This document shows, piece by piece, positions 1 to 11,220 of a DNA stretch of 64,000 nt. The stretch lies in assembly GCA_028455995.1 (NCBI GenBank), contig JABELC010000009.1, forward strand, positions 806,001-870,000. The letters run 5' to 3'. The notes under the pieces are model-generated. The model saw nothing but the letters and a program-made list of their open reading frames with translations, did no database searches and was not told where the DNA came from. Made by a program: the position numbers and the translations under genes. Numbering within the stretch: the first letter of the stretch is position 1; the number at the start of each line of letters is the position of its first letter. This stretch comes from Scleromitrula shiraiana (Eukaryota > Ascomycota > Leotiomycetes > Helotiales > Sclerotiniaceae).

Positions 1-1
1 C

Positions 2-151
2 AATTCAATGCACGAGTACGCCGCCAATGCAAATCAAATGCATTATCAGCCATTAGGTAAACGTCATGATTATCGATCAGGTGTCGTACCTGAATATGGT
101 CATCATACTCAACCGTGGCCTGTACTTCCTCAACCAAATTTCAGCTCATAA
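2..151 (+). CDS. C-terminal end of an unknown protein (partial)
   Basis: The second frame is open from the window edge to a TAA at 149-151 and encodes 49 residues rich in His, Gln, Asn, Tyr and Pro, ending in PNFSS. The composition looks like the disordered tail of a larger fungal protein. The start lies outside the window, no domain can be recognised, and no function is assigned. It could also be a final exon whose acceptor is outside the window. Confidence 0.5.
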   Translation, partial: NSMHEYAANANQMHYQPLGKRHDYRSGVVPEYGHHTQPWPVLPQPNFSS

Positions 152-1698
152 TTCTCTACTTTCATGAACAAGATTTGCGAATTGATGAGTGGTGATTTCC
201 ATCACACTTTCAACGGTCACTTTCCACATTTTCTATTTTAGGGTCATCAATCAAAGAAAGTCGAATCTTCCCTTACAAAAATAAATAAGGGAATTCGCAT
301 ATCAGCAGGGCATTGTAACATGGCGTTTTCTGATTTTAATACTATGATTTAGTTTTTTCTTTTCTTTTTGGGGTTGTTTAGCAACAATAGCGAGGCTTCT
401 TTGTCACTTTAGCCGGAAGCGTGATATACCATTTGCATTGCATGCATCAAAAGAGGCGTTTTTGGTCATTTTTTTTTCACGTCATCGTATACTATGCCAC
501 TACTGCATCGAATGGATTTCGATAGTAGAGTGGCTAGATTGGACGTTTGTACTTCTTAGCACGATGTATTTTGTTATTTCAGCGGAAAGGGACAAGGCGG
601 GGTTAGGAGAAGGGGAATTATCTTTCTCATATGAATTTCTATGATGAAGATTTTTCATTCATGGTTGAATGAATGGATAGGGGAATGAATATATGGATGG
701 GGAATATTATATTCGGTGGAAGGGATAAGGGATATTAGATGGGCTAAGCTTTGGCCTGTGGCTCATGCTAGGTATACATAGTGTGATTTATTCACTTACT
801 TGATGGGAGGATGGATTTTGGGGAAACCAAAACAAAGGCAAGGCAAGGCAATGCATCGCAGAGATATACAAGGCTATTCAACCTATTCAATGATTGGACT
901 CGAGTGAATGAACGAATGAAGATGGGAATCTCGTTTCAGAGTTTACTTGTTGTACTTGCTTGCGTACTTGCTTGGTTTGGGCTTGGCTTGGTTTGGTAAC
1001 GATTTGTTGTGGATTATGGATGGGTGTGTATGGGGATGGGGATGAATGGGGACGTGACTCCGTATGAGGTGGTCAGGCGGTGAGAGTGAGAGTGAATCCA
1101 ATACAACTATCGTTACTCCCCATTTACTGGCTCTACTTTTTGATTTATGTGACTTGACTTTACTTGATTGGCTCGTGTGATATTATTTAATTCTGTAAAG
1201 AATCTAGTCCTTAGTATGGTTGTCAATAGTGTATTGCCTGCAAATAGAAAGGAGAAAGAAACAAATTGGGGTTTGGGGATATGAAAGGTGGTTGACTTAC
1301 TAGATAACTTGTCTATATATGTGTGTGTGTATGCAGGCAATCTGAGATGAGTCGAAGTTGAGCTTTTTCCAAATAATAAGAAAAGGCTTACTTGGATATT
1401 TATGTGATAGATGTATTGTATCATATGCTTTATTAAAGGATTGATATTGAAATGATAGTTCATCTGTATTCTCATTAATTTTTTGAAAACGCTATGGTTT
1501 AATTGTTGATTGGGTATTATAAGGTCAAGTAAGATGTCGTTGAGAAAGGAGGTCTGGGGTACGTACTGTGAAATTGCCGAGGCTGTCATGGTTATCTTAT
1601 CATCGCAGCTTATTTACAGTAGTGGAATGGTAAGGCAAGTAACTTCATCTCCACCAGAACGATTGGATGCAATTTACTTTAACAGTTCCTAATTCGTG
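152..1698. other. Intergenic region upstream of ATG15
   Basis: About 1.5 kb without a supportable gene. It should hold the 3' UTR of the upstream gene and the promoter and leader of ATG15. Short reading frames here have no domain character. A short TG run lies near 1318-1330. Confidence 0.5.
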
Positions 1699-3405
1699 AT
1701 GCTACTATTTTCCTTGAGTTTCATTTCATTACTTTATTTATCTATCCTTATATCGGCTTGGGACAATAACTGGATACCTTCGTTTCAAGCGCCATTATTA
1801 CCATGGACGTCACCATCCAGGGACTCTGAGAAAGGTGCAGGCACCACTCAGAGTCGAACTCTTACTCTGCGAAGCATATATCATCGTGGAACCAATCAAT
1901 ATCCTGATCTTCATCGACGTCTCAATATTAGTCCCGAAAAGATAAGAAAGGTAGCCCTTGGGGAAAGCGGCGAGTCTGGTGTTAGACCATTTACAATATC
2001 CACAACTCCTATTGGTATAAATCGACTTCGAAATCGAAAGATCGAGGATATACAAGCTCTCGACCAATGGTCTGATGGGCTTCCTGCATCTTCATGGACT
2101 ATTGATGATGTGCCGGCGCCAGATGTGGCGAATAAATCCACTGTGATCAATTTCTCGTTCATGGCGGCAGATACATATCAAAAAACCCCAGACGATCCGG
2201 AATGGGAAGACATAAAACCACCATTTAATCTGTCCAGTGATATCGGCTGGGAAGAAGACGGTTTACGAGGTCATGTTTATGCCGACGAGACGAATTCCAC
2301 AATTGTAATTGCGATCAAGGGTACCACGTCCGCCGTGTTTGATGGAGCAGAAACAACTACAAATGATAAGGAGAATGATAATTTGTTCGCAGGATGCTGT
2401 TGTGGACAAGGAAGTTTTGCTCTCCGAAAAGTCTGCGACTGTATGACTGCAACCTATACATGCAACGAAAACTGCATTTCGAAAGCCCTGAGGAAACCAA
2501 ACCGGTACTATCAAGCCTCGGTGGAACTCTACGGAAACATCACCGAGCAATACCCCAACGCGAATGTCTGGCTGACCGGTCATTCCCTCGGTGGTTTGGT
2601 CACCACGCTGCTAGGAATGACGTTCGGAAATCCGGTTTTGACGTTCGAGTCGATTCCGCAAGCACTGGCTGTTTCTCGATTGGGACTTCCGTTCCCTCCT
2701 GGATTTAGCTCCGCGTCTGATGCTCGTGGAACCGCGGCCATTTGGAACTTTGGACATACTGCTGATCCCGTTTATATGGGTACATGCAATGGAGCCGGAT
2801 CCCTGTGCGCATTTGCTGGGTACGCTCTCGAATCGCAGTGTCACACGGGTTTACGATGCGTCTACGACGTCGTCGCCGATTTTGGCTGGAGTGTTTCGCT
2901 CTCTACCCATGGTATTCGAGCGTCGATCAAGAATGTATATAACAAGTATGATGATGTTCCGAGATGCATCGCCGATACCGAATGCGTGGATTGTTTCAAC
3001 TGGAAACGAGAGAAAGGTCCACATACGACCTCGACAAGTAGCAGTGCGAGCACGACGTCAAAACCGAGGACGAGAACGCAGACGTGCGAGACGCCGGGGT
3101 GGTGGGGCTGTAGGGATAAAACTAGTACTAGTGCGACTACGACGTACACGTCGACGACGACGGTGACGGCTACGCTGTGTAGGAAGTATGGCTGGTTTGG
3201 GCAGTGTTTGGATCCCGTGGTTTCGACTACGACGTCGGAGACTACAGTTATTGAGGCTGAGGTGACGGGGGCGGGGATGTGGGATAAGGTTTTGGCTACT
3301 ACGACTGCTGCTGCTGCTGGTGAGGATGTTTCTGTACGGCCATCAAATACGGATTGGGGGATGTCGCATCTGATTACTGCTTCTCCGAGTATGATGTCAA
3401 CATGA
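1699..3405 (+). CDS. ATG15: Autophagy-related phospholipase ATG15 (vacuolar lipase)
   Basis: Single-exon gene of 568 residues; the first in-frame ATG is at 1699. Atg15 is a phospholipase that reaches the vacuole through the multivesicular body pathway and breaks down autophagic bodies and membranes. Visible here are an N-terminal hydrophobic signal-anchor (about residues 2-21), a class 3 lipase core, and the nucleophile elbow GHSLGG (residues 294-299, Ser296). The segment HTADPVYMGTCNGAGSLC is typical of the family. The C-terminal third is Ser/Thr-rich with two cysteine modules containing GWWGC and GWFGQC, as in filamentous-fungal Atg15. No intron is needed and length fits the family. Function is from the family; the sequence shows the motifs directly. 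Confidence 0.9.
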   Translation: MLLFSLSFISLLYLSILISAWDNNWIPSFQAPLLPWTSPSRDSEKGAGTTQSRTLTLRSIYHRGTNQYPDLHRRLNISPEKIRKVALGESGESGVRPFTISTTPIGINRLRNRKIEDIQALDQWSDGLPASSWTIDDVPAPDVANKSTVINFSFMAADTYQKTPDDPEWEDIKPPFNLSSDIGWEEDGLRGHVYADETNSTIVIAIKGTTSAVFDGAETTTNDKENDNLFAGCCCGQGSFALRKVCDCMTATYTCNENCISKALRKPNRYYQASVELYGNITEQYPNANVWLTGHSLGGLVTTLLGMTFGNPVLTFESIPQALAVSRLGLPFPPGFSSASDARGTAAIWNFGHTADPVYMGTCNGAGSLCAFAGYALESQCHTGLRCVYDVVADFGWSVSLSTHGIRASIKNVYNKYDDVPRCIADTECVDCFNWKREKGPHTTSTSSSASTTSKPRTRTQTCETPGWWGCRDKTSTSATTTYTSTTTVTATLCRKYGWFGQCLDPVVSTTTSETTVIEAEVTGAGMWDKVLATTTAAAAGEDVSVRPSNTDWGMSHLITASPSMMST

Positions 3406-3614
3406 ATGATATGAGTATGCAGACGAACTATGTATCGAGTTCATCCTCGACTCGATACTGCGGACTCCTCACTCTTTCTCGGTCTCGGCTTTGAAGAAAT
3501 AGCAAGCTTAATCTGGGGACATTATGAGCTAGCTAGCTAGCTAGCTGTCACAGAGTCTACAGATCGATTTTCATTCAATATCTAACATTTAGATATTGCA
3601 ACATGGGGATTAGC

Positions 3615-3616
3615 AC

Positions 3617-3646
<30 letters not shown>
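3615..3646 (+). repeat. (CATA)n microsatellite
   Basis: Perfect run of ACAT/CATA tetramers about 170 bp after the ATG15 stop, probably within or just past its 3' UTR. Confidence 0.85.
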
Positions 3647-3649
<3 letters not shown>

Positions 3650-3727
3650 CGAACAAACAAGACCATTATTGCCAACCCCGCCGTCACGAACCCTAGAAAT
3701 GGTTCGCAGGAGATACATACACAACAG

Positions 3728-3778
3728 TATGTTATGTTATGTTATGTTATGTTATGTTATGTTATGTTATGTTATGTT
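3728..3778 (+). repeat. (TATGT)n pentanucleotide microsatellite
   Basis: About ten uninterrupted copies of the five-base unit ATGTT, followed by a short interval and then three ATGGATAC-type repeats (3843-3870). Confidence 0.9.
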
Positions 3779-3942
3779 TCCACCCCACCGATAGCGTCCC
3801 CCCTCTCGTATCTTTCCGCGGCTTGATTGGAGATGCGATGGGTACATGGATACATGGATACATGGATACGGAAGTTTGAGTGCGATATGCTTGCATGTTT
3901 GTGTGTTTGTGTGTGTGTGTAAACGGTTTATGTTATTGGATT

Positions 3943-4204
3943 CATGTATGTATGTATGTATGTATGTATGTTTGGTTCAGGGAAGGGGGTTGTATTATAG
4001 ATTGGTTGGTAGATTTATAGATAGTATGTATTGGATATAATGTATATGAAATATTAAGTTGGGAAATATGAATTTGTAGGATATTGGGTATTATGTGTTT
4101 GGTCTGTTTTGTTTAAATTTTAAAGAAGGGGATTGAATGAATTGATATTGGCGGTATGAACTTTATTGTATGTATGTATGTATGTATGTATGTATGTATG
4201 TATG
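3943..4204 (+). repeat. (TGTA)n microsatellites, two runs
   Basis: Two runs of TATG tetramers at about 3943-3971 and 4164-4204, separated by unique AT-rich sequence. The same tetramer recurs at 30920-30969. Confidence 0.85.
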
Positions 4205-5872
4205 ATTGGAGTTTCTATAATCATATACTCACGAGCTTCGAACTTGAGAATAGAGAATAGAGAATAGAGAGTACGGATGGATGTGAGGATATGAGAAGTG
4301 GACGGGCGGGCGAGGTGAACGGGTTGTAGATGTTAGGCTGTTAATTATTGATTATTGGCTTGGGGAGGCTGATTTTTTGGCGATGGATTGATATTGAAGT
4401 GGGTGGGTATGTTTGTTGGTGTTGTTGGTGGTTATGGTTGTCATAGGTAGATAGATTAGTATGGGTGGGTAAGATGTTGCTGGGAATAGGAGGTGAGAGG
4501 GAGGGTATATGAATTTGATATTCGAGCTTTGCATATAACACAGGAGGTTTGTCTGGTAGGAGATACTTGACATTCGTGTCAGGGGTGAGTTGGGTTTGGG
4601 AGATACTGCAGTGTGGTGGTTGGTTTGATTTATGGAGAGTTTAACCATGAATGATATGTTCTGGATGAATGGAAGAAGGAATTGAATATCGAGATGAAGG
4701 ATGAGAGATGTGCTTGGATATGAACGTGAAAGTAGTTGCATCGTCATCCTTGGAAGGCGTGGTGCGCTTGAAATAAACATTTTAGCAGCGCGAGGTATCA
4801 GCCCGGTCTTGAAGCTTCTATCAAACTATATTTCTTCCCTGTGGATAGATATCAATAAAATTAGTTGAGTTGTATCTTCTAGGCCAAACCCCGAGGGTTC
4901 TAATCTCAGACTGGAGACTAAACCCTTGTTTTCTTTGGGTGTGAATTTCCTTCCAAAGTTTGCACTTTGTTATGTTTTAACCAAGTCACAGTAGATTCGC
5001 TCATATATATATTTTTCTAAAGATGTTAACAATAGTAAGAAATAATATTAGACTCTTCAGATATATTGTTTTTTTGTGATACCAAGAAGAGTTATTGCAT
5101 ATCAAAGATTCCACAATGCACCATATACATCATTCAACATTGAAAGCAAGTGAAACTTCACTTTCTTCCTGGGTTCAAATGGCAAAGCCTCAAATGCAAC
5201 TAATGTCATAGTAAGCAATCGGAATTCTGGTTCTGGAGAGAGGAAAGAGATGTCGTGGTTTATAAAACCTTTTCCCCTCAAAATATCCATCTATTGAAAT
5301 TATAGATATGAATGGATATAAGATGAGATGAAACGAGAACATAGAAAATTTGTTGCATATCTAGAAAACCCCGGATATGAATTTTTATCCGGGTAGGAAT
5401 TAGATAGATATTCACTTATATTTTGGTATTTATCTTGCGGTGGAATCGCATGGGAAGCGATGGGATGGGATGGGATGAGATTGGAATCATTGGCTGAATG
5501 GCATGGAACAGGAAAATCCATGGATGTGAATGGTTATTTTTCTTTTATTGCATATCTATGATTTCGCGTGTACGGGATATGTAAACTGTGTAGGTGAATT
5601 TGAATTGTGTAAGAGGCTGTAGACTGTGTAAAGGATCTAACACTGTGTAGAAGCTGTGTAGGAACCGTGTAGAAAATTAAGCGATGGAGAATATGATTGG
5701 CTGGATGTTTTTCTAGATTTCATTTTCCCCTTCACTAGGCGATTTCCTGTTCAACAGAAAGTAGTGAGGTTTATTAGACTGCTTCGCAGCTGTCCAGCAT
5801 GCGATATTTTAAGCCGCTTGGTATGAACCCATGCGGGCGTGATACTGTAGAAGGATGGATTCATTGCTGAAC

Positions 5873-7055
5873 CGGACACATTGGTCAACCTGACAATCTA
5901 ACCTAATTGGGGAAAGCTTTATATATAAATATTAATTTAAAAGTTATAAGTTTTATATCATATTATAATTATAGACTTTCATAATAATCAATATCTAATT
6001 ATTATAAAGTATTGATAAAAATTTATAATAATTTATTGTTCAATTACTCGGTTAAATTAAAATTGAAGCACGCGCAAAATAAGCGAATTGCCTCAAAATC
6101 GACGATTTTGTATAAAACACCTCTTACGCCGACGTAAATAAATCGATTAATTATTTATAAAATTATTTAAAATATTAAATATAGATTATTTTTATATTAA
6201 AATATTTACTATTAAAATTTAAAGATTAAATAATGATTTAAAAATTTATAATATTTATTTAAATATAAAGTAAAAATTATATAAAAATACTATAATTTTA
6301 AGTTGATTTAAATTAAGCAAATTACTATATTAGGAAATAATGAAGATATATATGAATATATAAAAGAAAAACTTTTATTTAGTATAAATATTATATATTA
6401 AAATATAATATAATAGTCTTGAAAAGTCGAAGTTTTAAGGGTATTTTTAATTTTTTAAAATTTTTAAAAATTTTAATAATTCATTCAAATCAAAATTATA
6501 TTAGATAATATTTTAATATAGTAATTATGAGGATATAAATTATCATATATAAAAATTTGAAGTGATTTTAATGATTTTTAAAAATCGAAGTTATGGTGGT
6601 GCTTAGTGCTTGTAAACACTATATATACTCTTTTTAATTTTATTATATTATATTTTTTATATATTTTTAATATATATAATATTTATATTAAATGAAAAGC
6701 TTTTTTTTAAATATTTATATATATTTTTATTACTTTTTAATATAATAATTTACTTGATTTAAATCAACTTAAAATTATAGTATTTTTATATAATTTTTAC
6801 TTTATATTTAAATAAATATTATAAATTTTAAAATCATTATTTAATCTTTCAATTTTAATAGCAAATATTTTGATATAAAAATAATTCATATTTAATATTT
6901 TAAATAATTCTATAAATAAATGATCGATTTATTTACATCGGCGTAAGAGGTGTTTTGTATAAAATCGTCGATTTTGAGGGTTTTCGGCAATTGGCGCGTG
7001 CTTCAATTTTAATTTAACCGAGTAGATTAGACTATCCAGTTGACTAGTGTGTTTG
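5873..7055. mobile_element. AT-rich foldback (long-TIR) element, RIP-degraded
   Basis: The sequence from 6045 reappears in reverse complement ending at 7024. Arms of roughly 370-385 bp (about 6045-6415 and 6640-7024) begin with CTCGGTTAAATT and flank a spacer of about 225 bp. TA sits immediately outside both ends (6045-6046 and 7023-7024), as expected for a Tc1/mariner-type target duplication. Arm mismatches are largely C/T and G/A. Outside these arms a weaker inverted repeat pairs 5873-5905 with 7023-7055; on the left it is separated from the main arm by about 139 bp of AT-rich DNA that the right side lacks. No transposase frame is visible, so this is a non-autonomous or mutated copy. Confidence 0.8.
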
Positions 7056-7476
7056 TGGATCCTTCTAGATCTAATGAAGCTTAGGTAATCTATTCCTTTC
7101 TGTAATACCTTTAAAGTTTTTATCAACAGAAACAACGAACAAACAGATAATTCCTTAACTGCCCACAATAGGCGGTGCTCAAATACTACCATTTCTTACT
7201 CGGTCATCCCAATCGGTCATTGCTTACAGAGTACGGCGTTTTTGTCTCGAAATACTCTAGATCAAAAGCGCGGCCCGCGCAGCCTTGCCCGGAGCCTATG
7301 TGTACAACCTATAATCAAGTACAAGGCAAAAATGCACGGGAAGCGACATGAATGAACTACTTGTTAGCTGATTCCCTTCTCATGAGGCTCATAATTCTTG
7401 ATTGCTTCTTCAAATTCATCATCTACCTTGAAAAACGGGTCTTGTACAGTATATTACGCATAGCTTTCTGATCGCA
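7056..7476. other. Promoter-side intergenic region
   Basis: About 420 bp of normal-composition DNA between the foldback element and the next start codon. No gene is seen. Confidence 0.4.
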
Positions 7477-8423
7477 ATGACTCAATATTCCCCCCCAGGC
7501 AGCACTTACAATAATCGCAGTAGTCGCTACCGCGACGAGGGTAGATTTTTCGCAGAGCCTCAAATGAATGGTTTCTATGATAGCCAATCACGAATAAACA
7601 TTCATGTTTGTCAAACCTATCCGTATCCATAACAGACGAAAAATTGACTAACACATATCTAAAGGGGACCGTAAACGTATATTGCAACAATGCAATTCCA
7701 GTTCCAATCCCCGTATCACAATTTAGTGGTCCATACATAGAGGAAGAATACGCACATCGGAATCCCCGTCATTCCCATTCCCAATCCACACCCGCTACAT
7801 TCATCCGTTCCCCAGCACAAGATTCCATACCTGGAGGAATCCCCCGCTGGGAATATGTAGATGTAGGAGCAACCCAAGATCGAGAAATCAGACGATCACG
7901 CAGTCGTGTCCGAGTTGAAACATCCTCCTCCTCCTCATCACATCATCACCGTGGTCGTGACACTGAACCCACACTTGATTACTCATACACTGTACCACAT
8001 TTCCCATCCCGGCATCAACGCAGCCATCACGTGCGATTTGATGAATCTGAATCTCCTCCCCCTATTCATCGGCGCCGTCATAATCATCATCATCATCGGG
8101 AAGTAGTCGAACCGATCACTTCATTTGAGTATTCCGAGCCAGTTCGTCGTGAGCGCGTACATACCTTTGAATATTCAGAACCAAACCGACCATATAGGAG
8201 AGAATCGACTTTTGAGTATTCGGAACCAATTGTGAGAGGGAGGACTGAAAGGAGGGATCGAAGAGTGAATCATGTGAGAGTGAGATTGGAGGGGTCGGAG
8301 TCACCTCCGCCTTTCCATCGTCATCGTGGTCGTGATATGTCTTTCTCTCGATTGCCTAGAAGGGAGAGTCGTACGCGGCATAGTAGGCAATATTTTACGG
8401 ATGATGAAGGGGATTTCATTTAG
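7477..8423 (+). CDS. Unknown Ser/Arg/His-rich protein with FEYSEP repeats (two exons)
   Basis: Proposed model: exons 7477-7605 and 7665-8423, 295 residues. The 59-bp intron 7606-7664 has donor GTTTGT, branch TTGACTAAC and acceptor CTAAAG, and it joins two frames in phase. Without it the downstream frame has no ATG. The protein is probably disordered. It contains three copies of FEYSEP spaced about 15 residues apart, two copies of SESPPP(I/F)HR, a Ser run, His clusters and many Arg. The acidic C-terminus ends DDEGDFI. No known domain is recognised and no function is proposed. It is tail to tail with the P450 gene, 276 bp away. The exon structure is inference from splice signals. Confidence 0.6.
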
Positions 8424-8699
8424 TTTGTTTGGAGGTATGAAAATTTACCGGCTCTCTAACCTGATATATCTGTGGGTAATGCATTGCTAAATTTTTCCTT
8501 TATAAAAAGAAGTGGTATCGTTACCGGAGTATTTTACAATTTTCATCTCATTTATAGATATCTAACTAAATATATATATCGACAAGTAAGACGGGTAAAG
8601 AAAGTCCCAAGAGGGCTGACCCATAGGTTCTGGAGAGTCAATTAGATAATTTTAGATGGGGTATAAGAAATGATTAAATTCTCAAATAGAGAATCTCAA

Positions 8700-10539
8700 T
8701 CAATCCAAATTCCATAATTCCTCAATCTCTTGTGCACTTCTTCGTCTAATGGAGACCTTGGTGGCCATATCAGGAATATTGTTCCATCCAAATGACCAAT
8801 CCTTCAGTCTTTCCATTTCTTTCCAATCATAGTTCATCAAAAATTCAATTGTCATGATTTTCTCAATTGTCAGGGCAAGATATCGACCGGGGCATGCATG
8901 GCGACCTAAAAAAGGGGGATTAGTAACGAAACTAGTATCAATAGGGATGAAAGTGAACCAACCAAAACCAAAACTCATAAACTTCTCGCTAGGCATTGCA
9001 CTTGGGATATTATCGTTTGCATGTCTGAACCCATTAAACGTATATGGGTCCTCGTAATTTTGAGGATCCATATGCACAGCCCAAGTTGGCATCTCTAGCC
9101 TCTCTCCCTGCTTCACGTGAATATCTTGTCCATCTCCCACGTGGAAAGTCAACCCCTCTTTTCTGGTGACCTTTCTGCTTCCTAAAGTATACCCTAATGG
9201 ATGCATTCTTTGACTTTCCTTCATGAAACTATCCATCAATCTCAACTCTCCCAATGCCTGCATCGTCCATACTCCGCCATATTTTCTCCTTGTTCGTCGA
9301 ATTTCTTCCCTCAAGGGCTCTACATATAATTCTTTCTTAAATCCCAATATATCATACAATATATGGGTAAATGTAAGTGCTGTAGTATCCACTGTCGCAA
9401 ACAATAATCTCATGGTCCTCTGAGTAACTTCCTTTACTAGCCGGTCTTCACTCCATCCCTGAAATTTTCTCCCTTCCGTTACATCCTTGACTATCCACGG
9501 TAAGATAATATCATCTTCGGTGACACCTTCCTCACCCCTAACCAAGCGCTGCACGTCCTCCTTCAATGTTTTCTCGATTTTCTTCACATTTCTCATAGTA
9601 CTCATCCACGGTGCCAAAATTCCCCACGCCCACTTTGCAAATCTTCTCATAAACATGCCATGGAAAAAGATGCCCCTCGCAAAAGTTGCTACTGTCTTAA
9701 CAAAATCAGAATTGCTCGAATATTTCTCTCCGAGCATAATCCGCGATACGATGACTGATAAAGAGGTTTGCACTGGCCATTGGAGACAGACGTGGGTCCA
9801 ACCATCGGCAGTTTTGTCAGAATCAGATCGAGGGGCGAAGTGAGAACGGAAGGCAGAATTGGTGGAGGTAAGAACCGATGGAATTAGAAGCGGGATCGAT
9901 CGTGTTATTTTGGATACAACAAATGCTACCATATCTTCGCTGGTTGTACCGAGAAATGGTCGGAGTACGAGCATCTGAGGGGAAAGGGTGTTTGTTTAGC
10001 ATAGAGAACTGTTTACATAGGATGACGGATATGAGCCCTGAATTGTGAAGTTGCCGCAACAACACAATTCGGCTCAAAATTCCTCCCTCCGGCCCTTCTC
10101 TTTCTTAAGATGCAGCAGAGAGACATCGAAATACATACATCTTCATTAGCTTCCAGCGGATCCAACAAGGCACCACTCATCTTATTTGCCTGTTCAAAGA
10201 CCGCGGTAGGTAAAGCCCATTGAGGACCACAAGGACCCATGGTTCTGAAAGCTTTCCCATTCTTGCCATACTAAAGAATTCTCAATTAATATCCATTATA
10301 CGAATAACATCATGAATAATAACACCGGTATGTATCATAGCATAACATACCTTTTGATAAGCATTCTCCAACAATTGCTTATTAGATAATCCTCTCCAAG
10401 TCAAGAATGAAAGCCAAGAATTTTCAATTACAGGCGCAGAAGTGTTTGAACGATGTTTAAAATAAAAAAAGATATATCGTGAGACTAGAGCAATGATCAA
10501 CAGTAGAACGGAAGAGGATGGTGATAAGAGCTCCATCAT
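8700..10539 (-). CDS. Cytochrome P450 monooxygenase (four exons)
   Basis: Model on the minus strand: exons 10351-10539, 10139-10270, 8963-9974 and 8700-8905, 512 residues. P450s are haem-thiolate monooxygenases, usually ER-anchored through an N-terminal helix; here hydrophobic residues about 8-27 follow MMELLSP. Motifs seen: I-helix ATVDTT (300-305), ExxR ESQR (360-363), a PERF-like FNGFRH, and the haem loop FGFGRHACPG with Cys449. The haem loop appears only after removing intron 8906-8962 (57 bp, branch TTACTAAT, acceptor TTTTTTAG), which is a multiple of three and stop-free and so easily missed. The haem loop resembles fungal ent-kaurene-oxidase-like clans, but the substrate is unknown. No terpene cyclase or other biosynthetic gene is adjacent. 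Intron 9975-10138 is the least certain. Confidence 0.85.
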
Positions 10540-11220
10540 TGGAGCATGTAGGTAACGCTGCCTACGTAAGTGTTACACTGATTTTCACACGGCACGTTTG
10601 TAACATCAAATGGCAGTATTGAGAAAAAAGATGAGGAGACTCGAAGAAATAAGAGAATTCAAAATATGGTGCTACGTAATGTGTTTGCCAGTAGTTGCAC
10701 AATCATGGTTTAAGTATGCGCTTGCATTAGTCTGGGGATAAAAGAGCTCGGAAGAAGAACGGAACTGCAATAGTTGTGGAGACTAATCTTCTAGGGCTAA
10801 GCGACTGCAAATCATAGGCAAACTGACTACTCACGACTGTTCTTTTGAGAGGGATCCCAAGCTTGAAACGGCATTCCAAGGTTATTGCCAAGTCACACAA
10901 GTCCAAGCGTTTCCAGGTATAGTAATCAGAACTTCAGAAGAGATCATGTATTTAAGTCCATATATATATGTACAAGGAATATATTATTCCCGATATTGTC
11001 TCCATCCTATCCATCTCTTTAAACAAACAAAAAAGTATACAAGTGTACCCCTAATTCTGTCCCAGTCCAACCGATCTCCTCTAACCGATCTTCCCAAATA
11101 AACCTAGAAGATGGGTATGTTTCCCCACAGGTCATTCCAGAACGCCATTGTTGCACAATCCCATTCCATTTGATACACCAATTCAACTTCGCCGAATACC
11201 AATCCACTTCTGGAAAAGAT
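10540..11220. other. Intergenic region between P450 promoter and kinase 3' end
   Basis: About 680 bp that should hold the P450 promoter and the 3' UTR of the kinase, both minus-strand genes. No gene is visible. Confidence 0.5.

Larger units (their letters stand above)
3406..5872. other. Intergenic region rich in simple repeats
   Basis: About 2.5 kb downstream of ATG15 with no supportable gene. It holds an AGCT run (3529-3545) and dense microsatellites, listed separately. Near 5585-5672 there is a degenerate array of GTGTAG/GTGTAA units. Short frames such as those on the minus strand near 4341-4780 are low-complexity translations of repeats. Confidence 0.5.

Noticed and set aside
1113..1589. 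158-codon minus frame upstream of ATG15
   Set aside because: Low-complexity His/Ile/Tyr-rich, no domain, overlaps the presumed ATG15 promoter.
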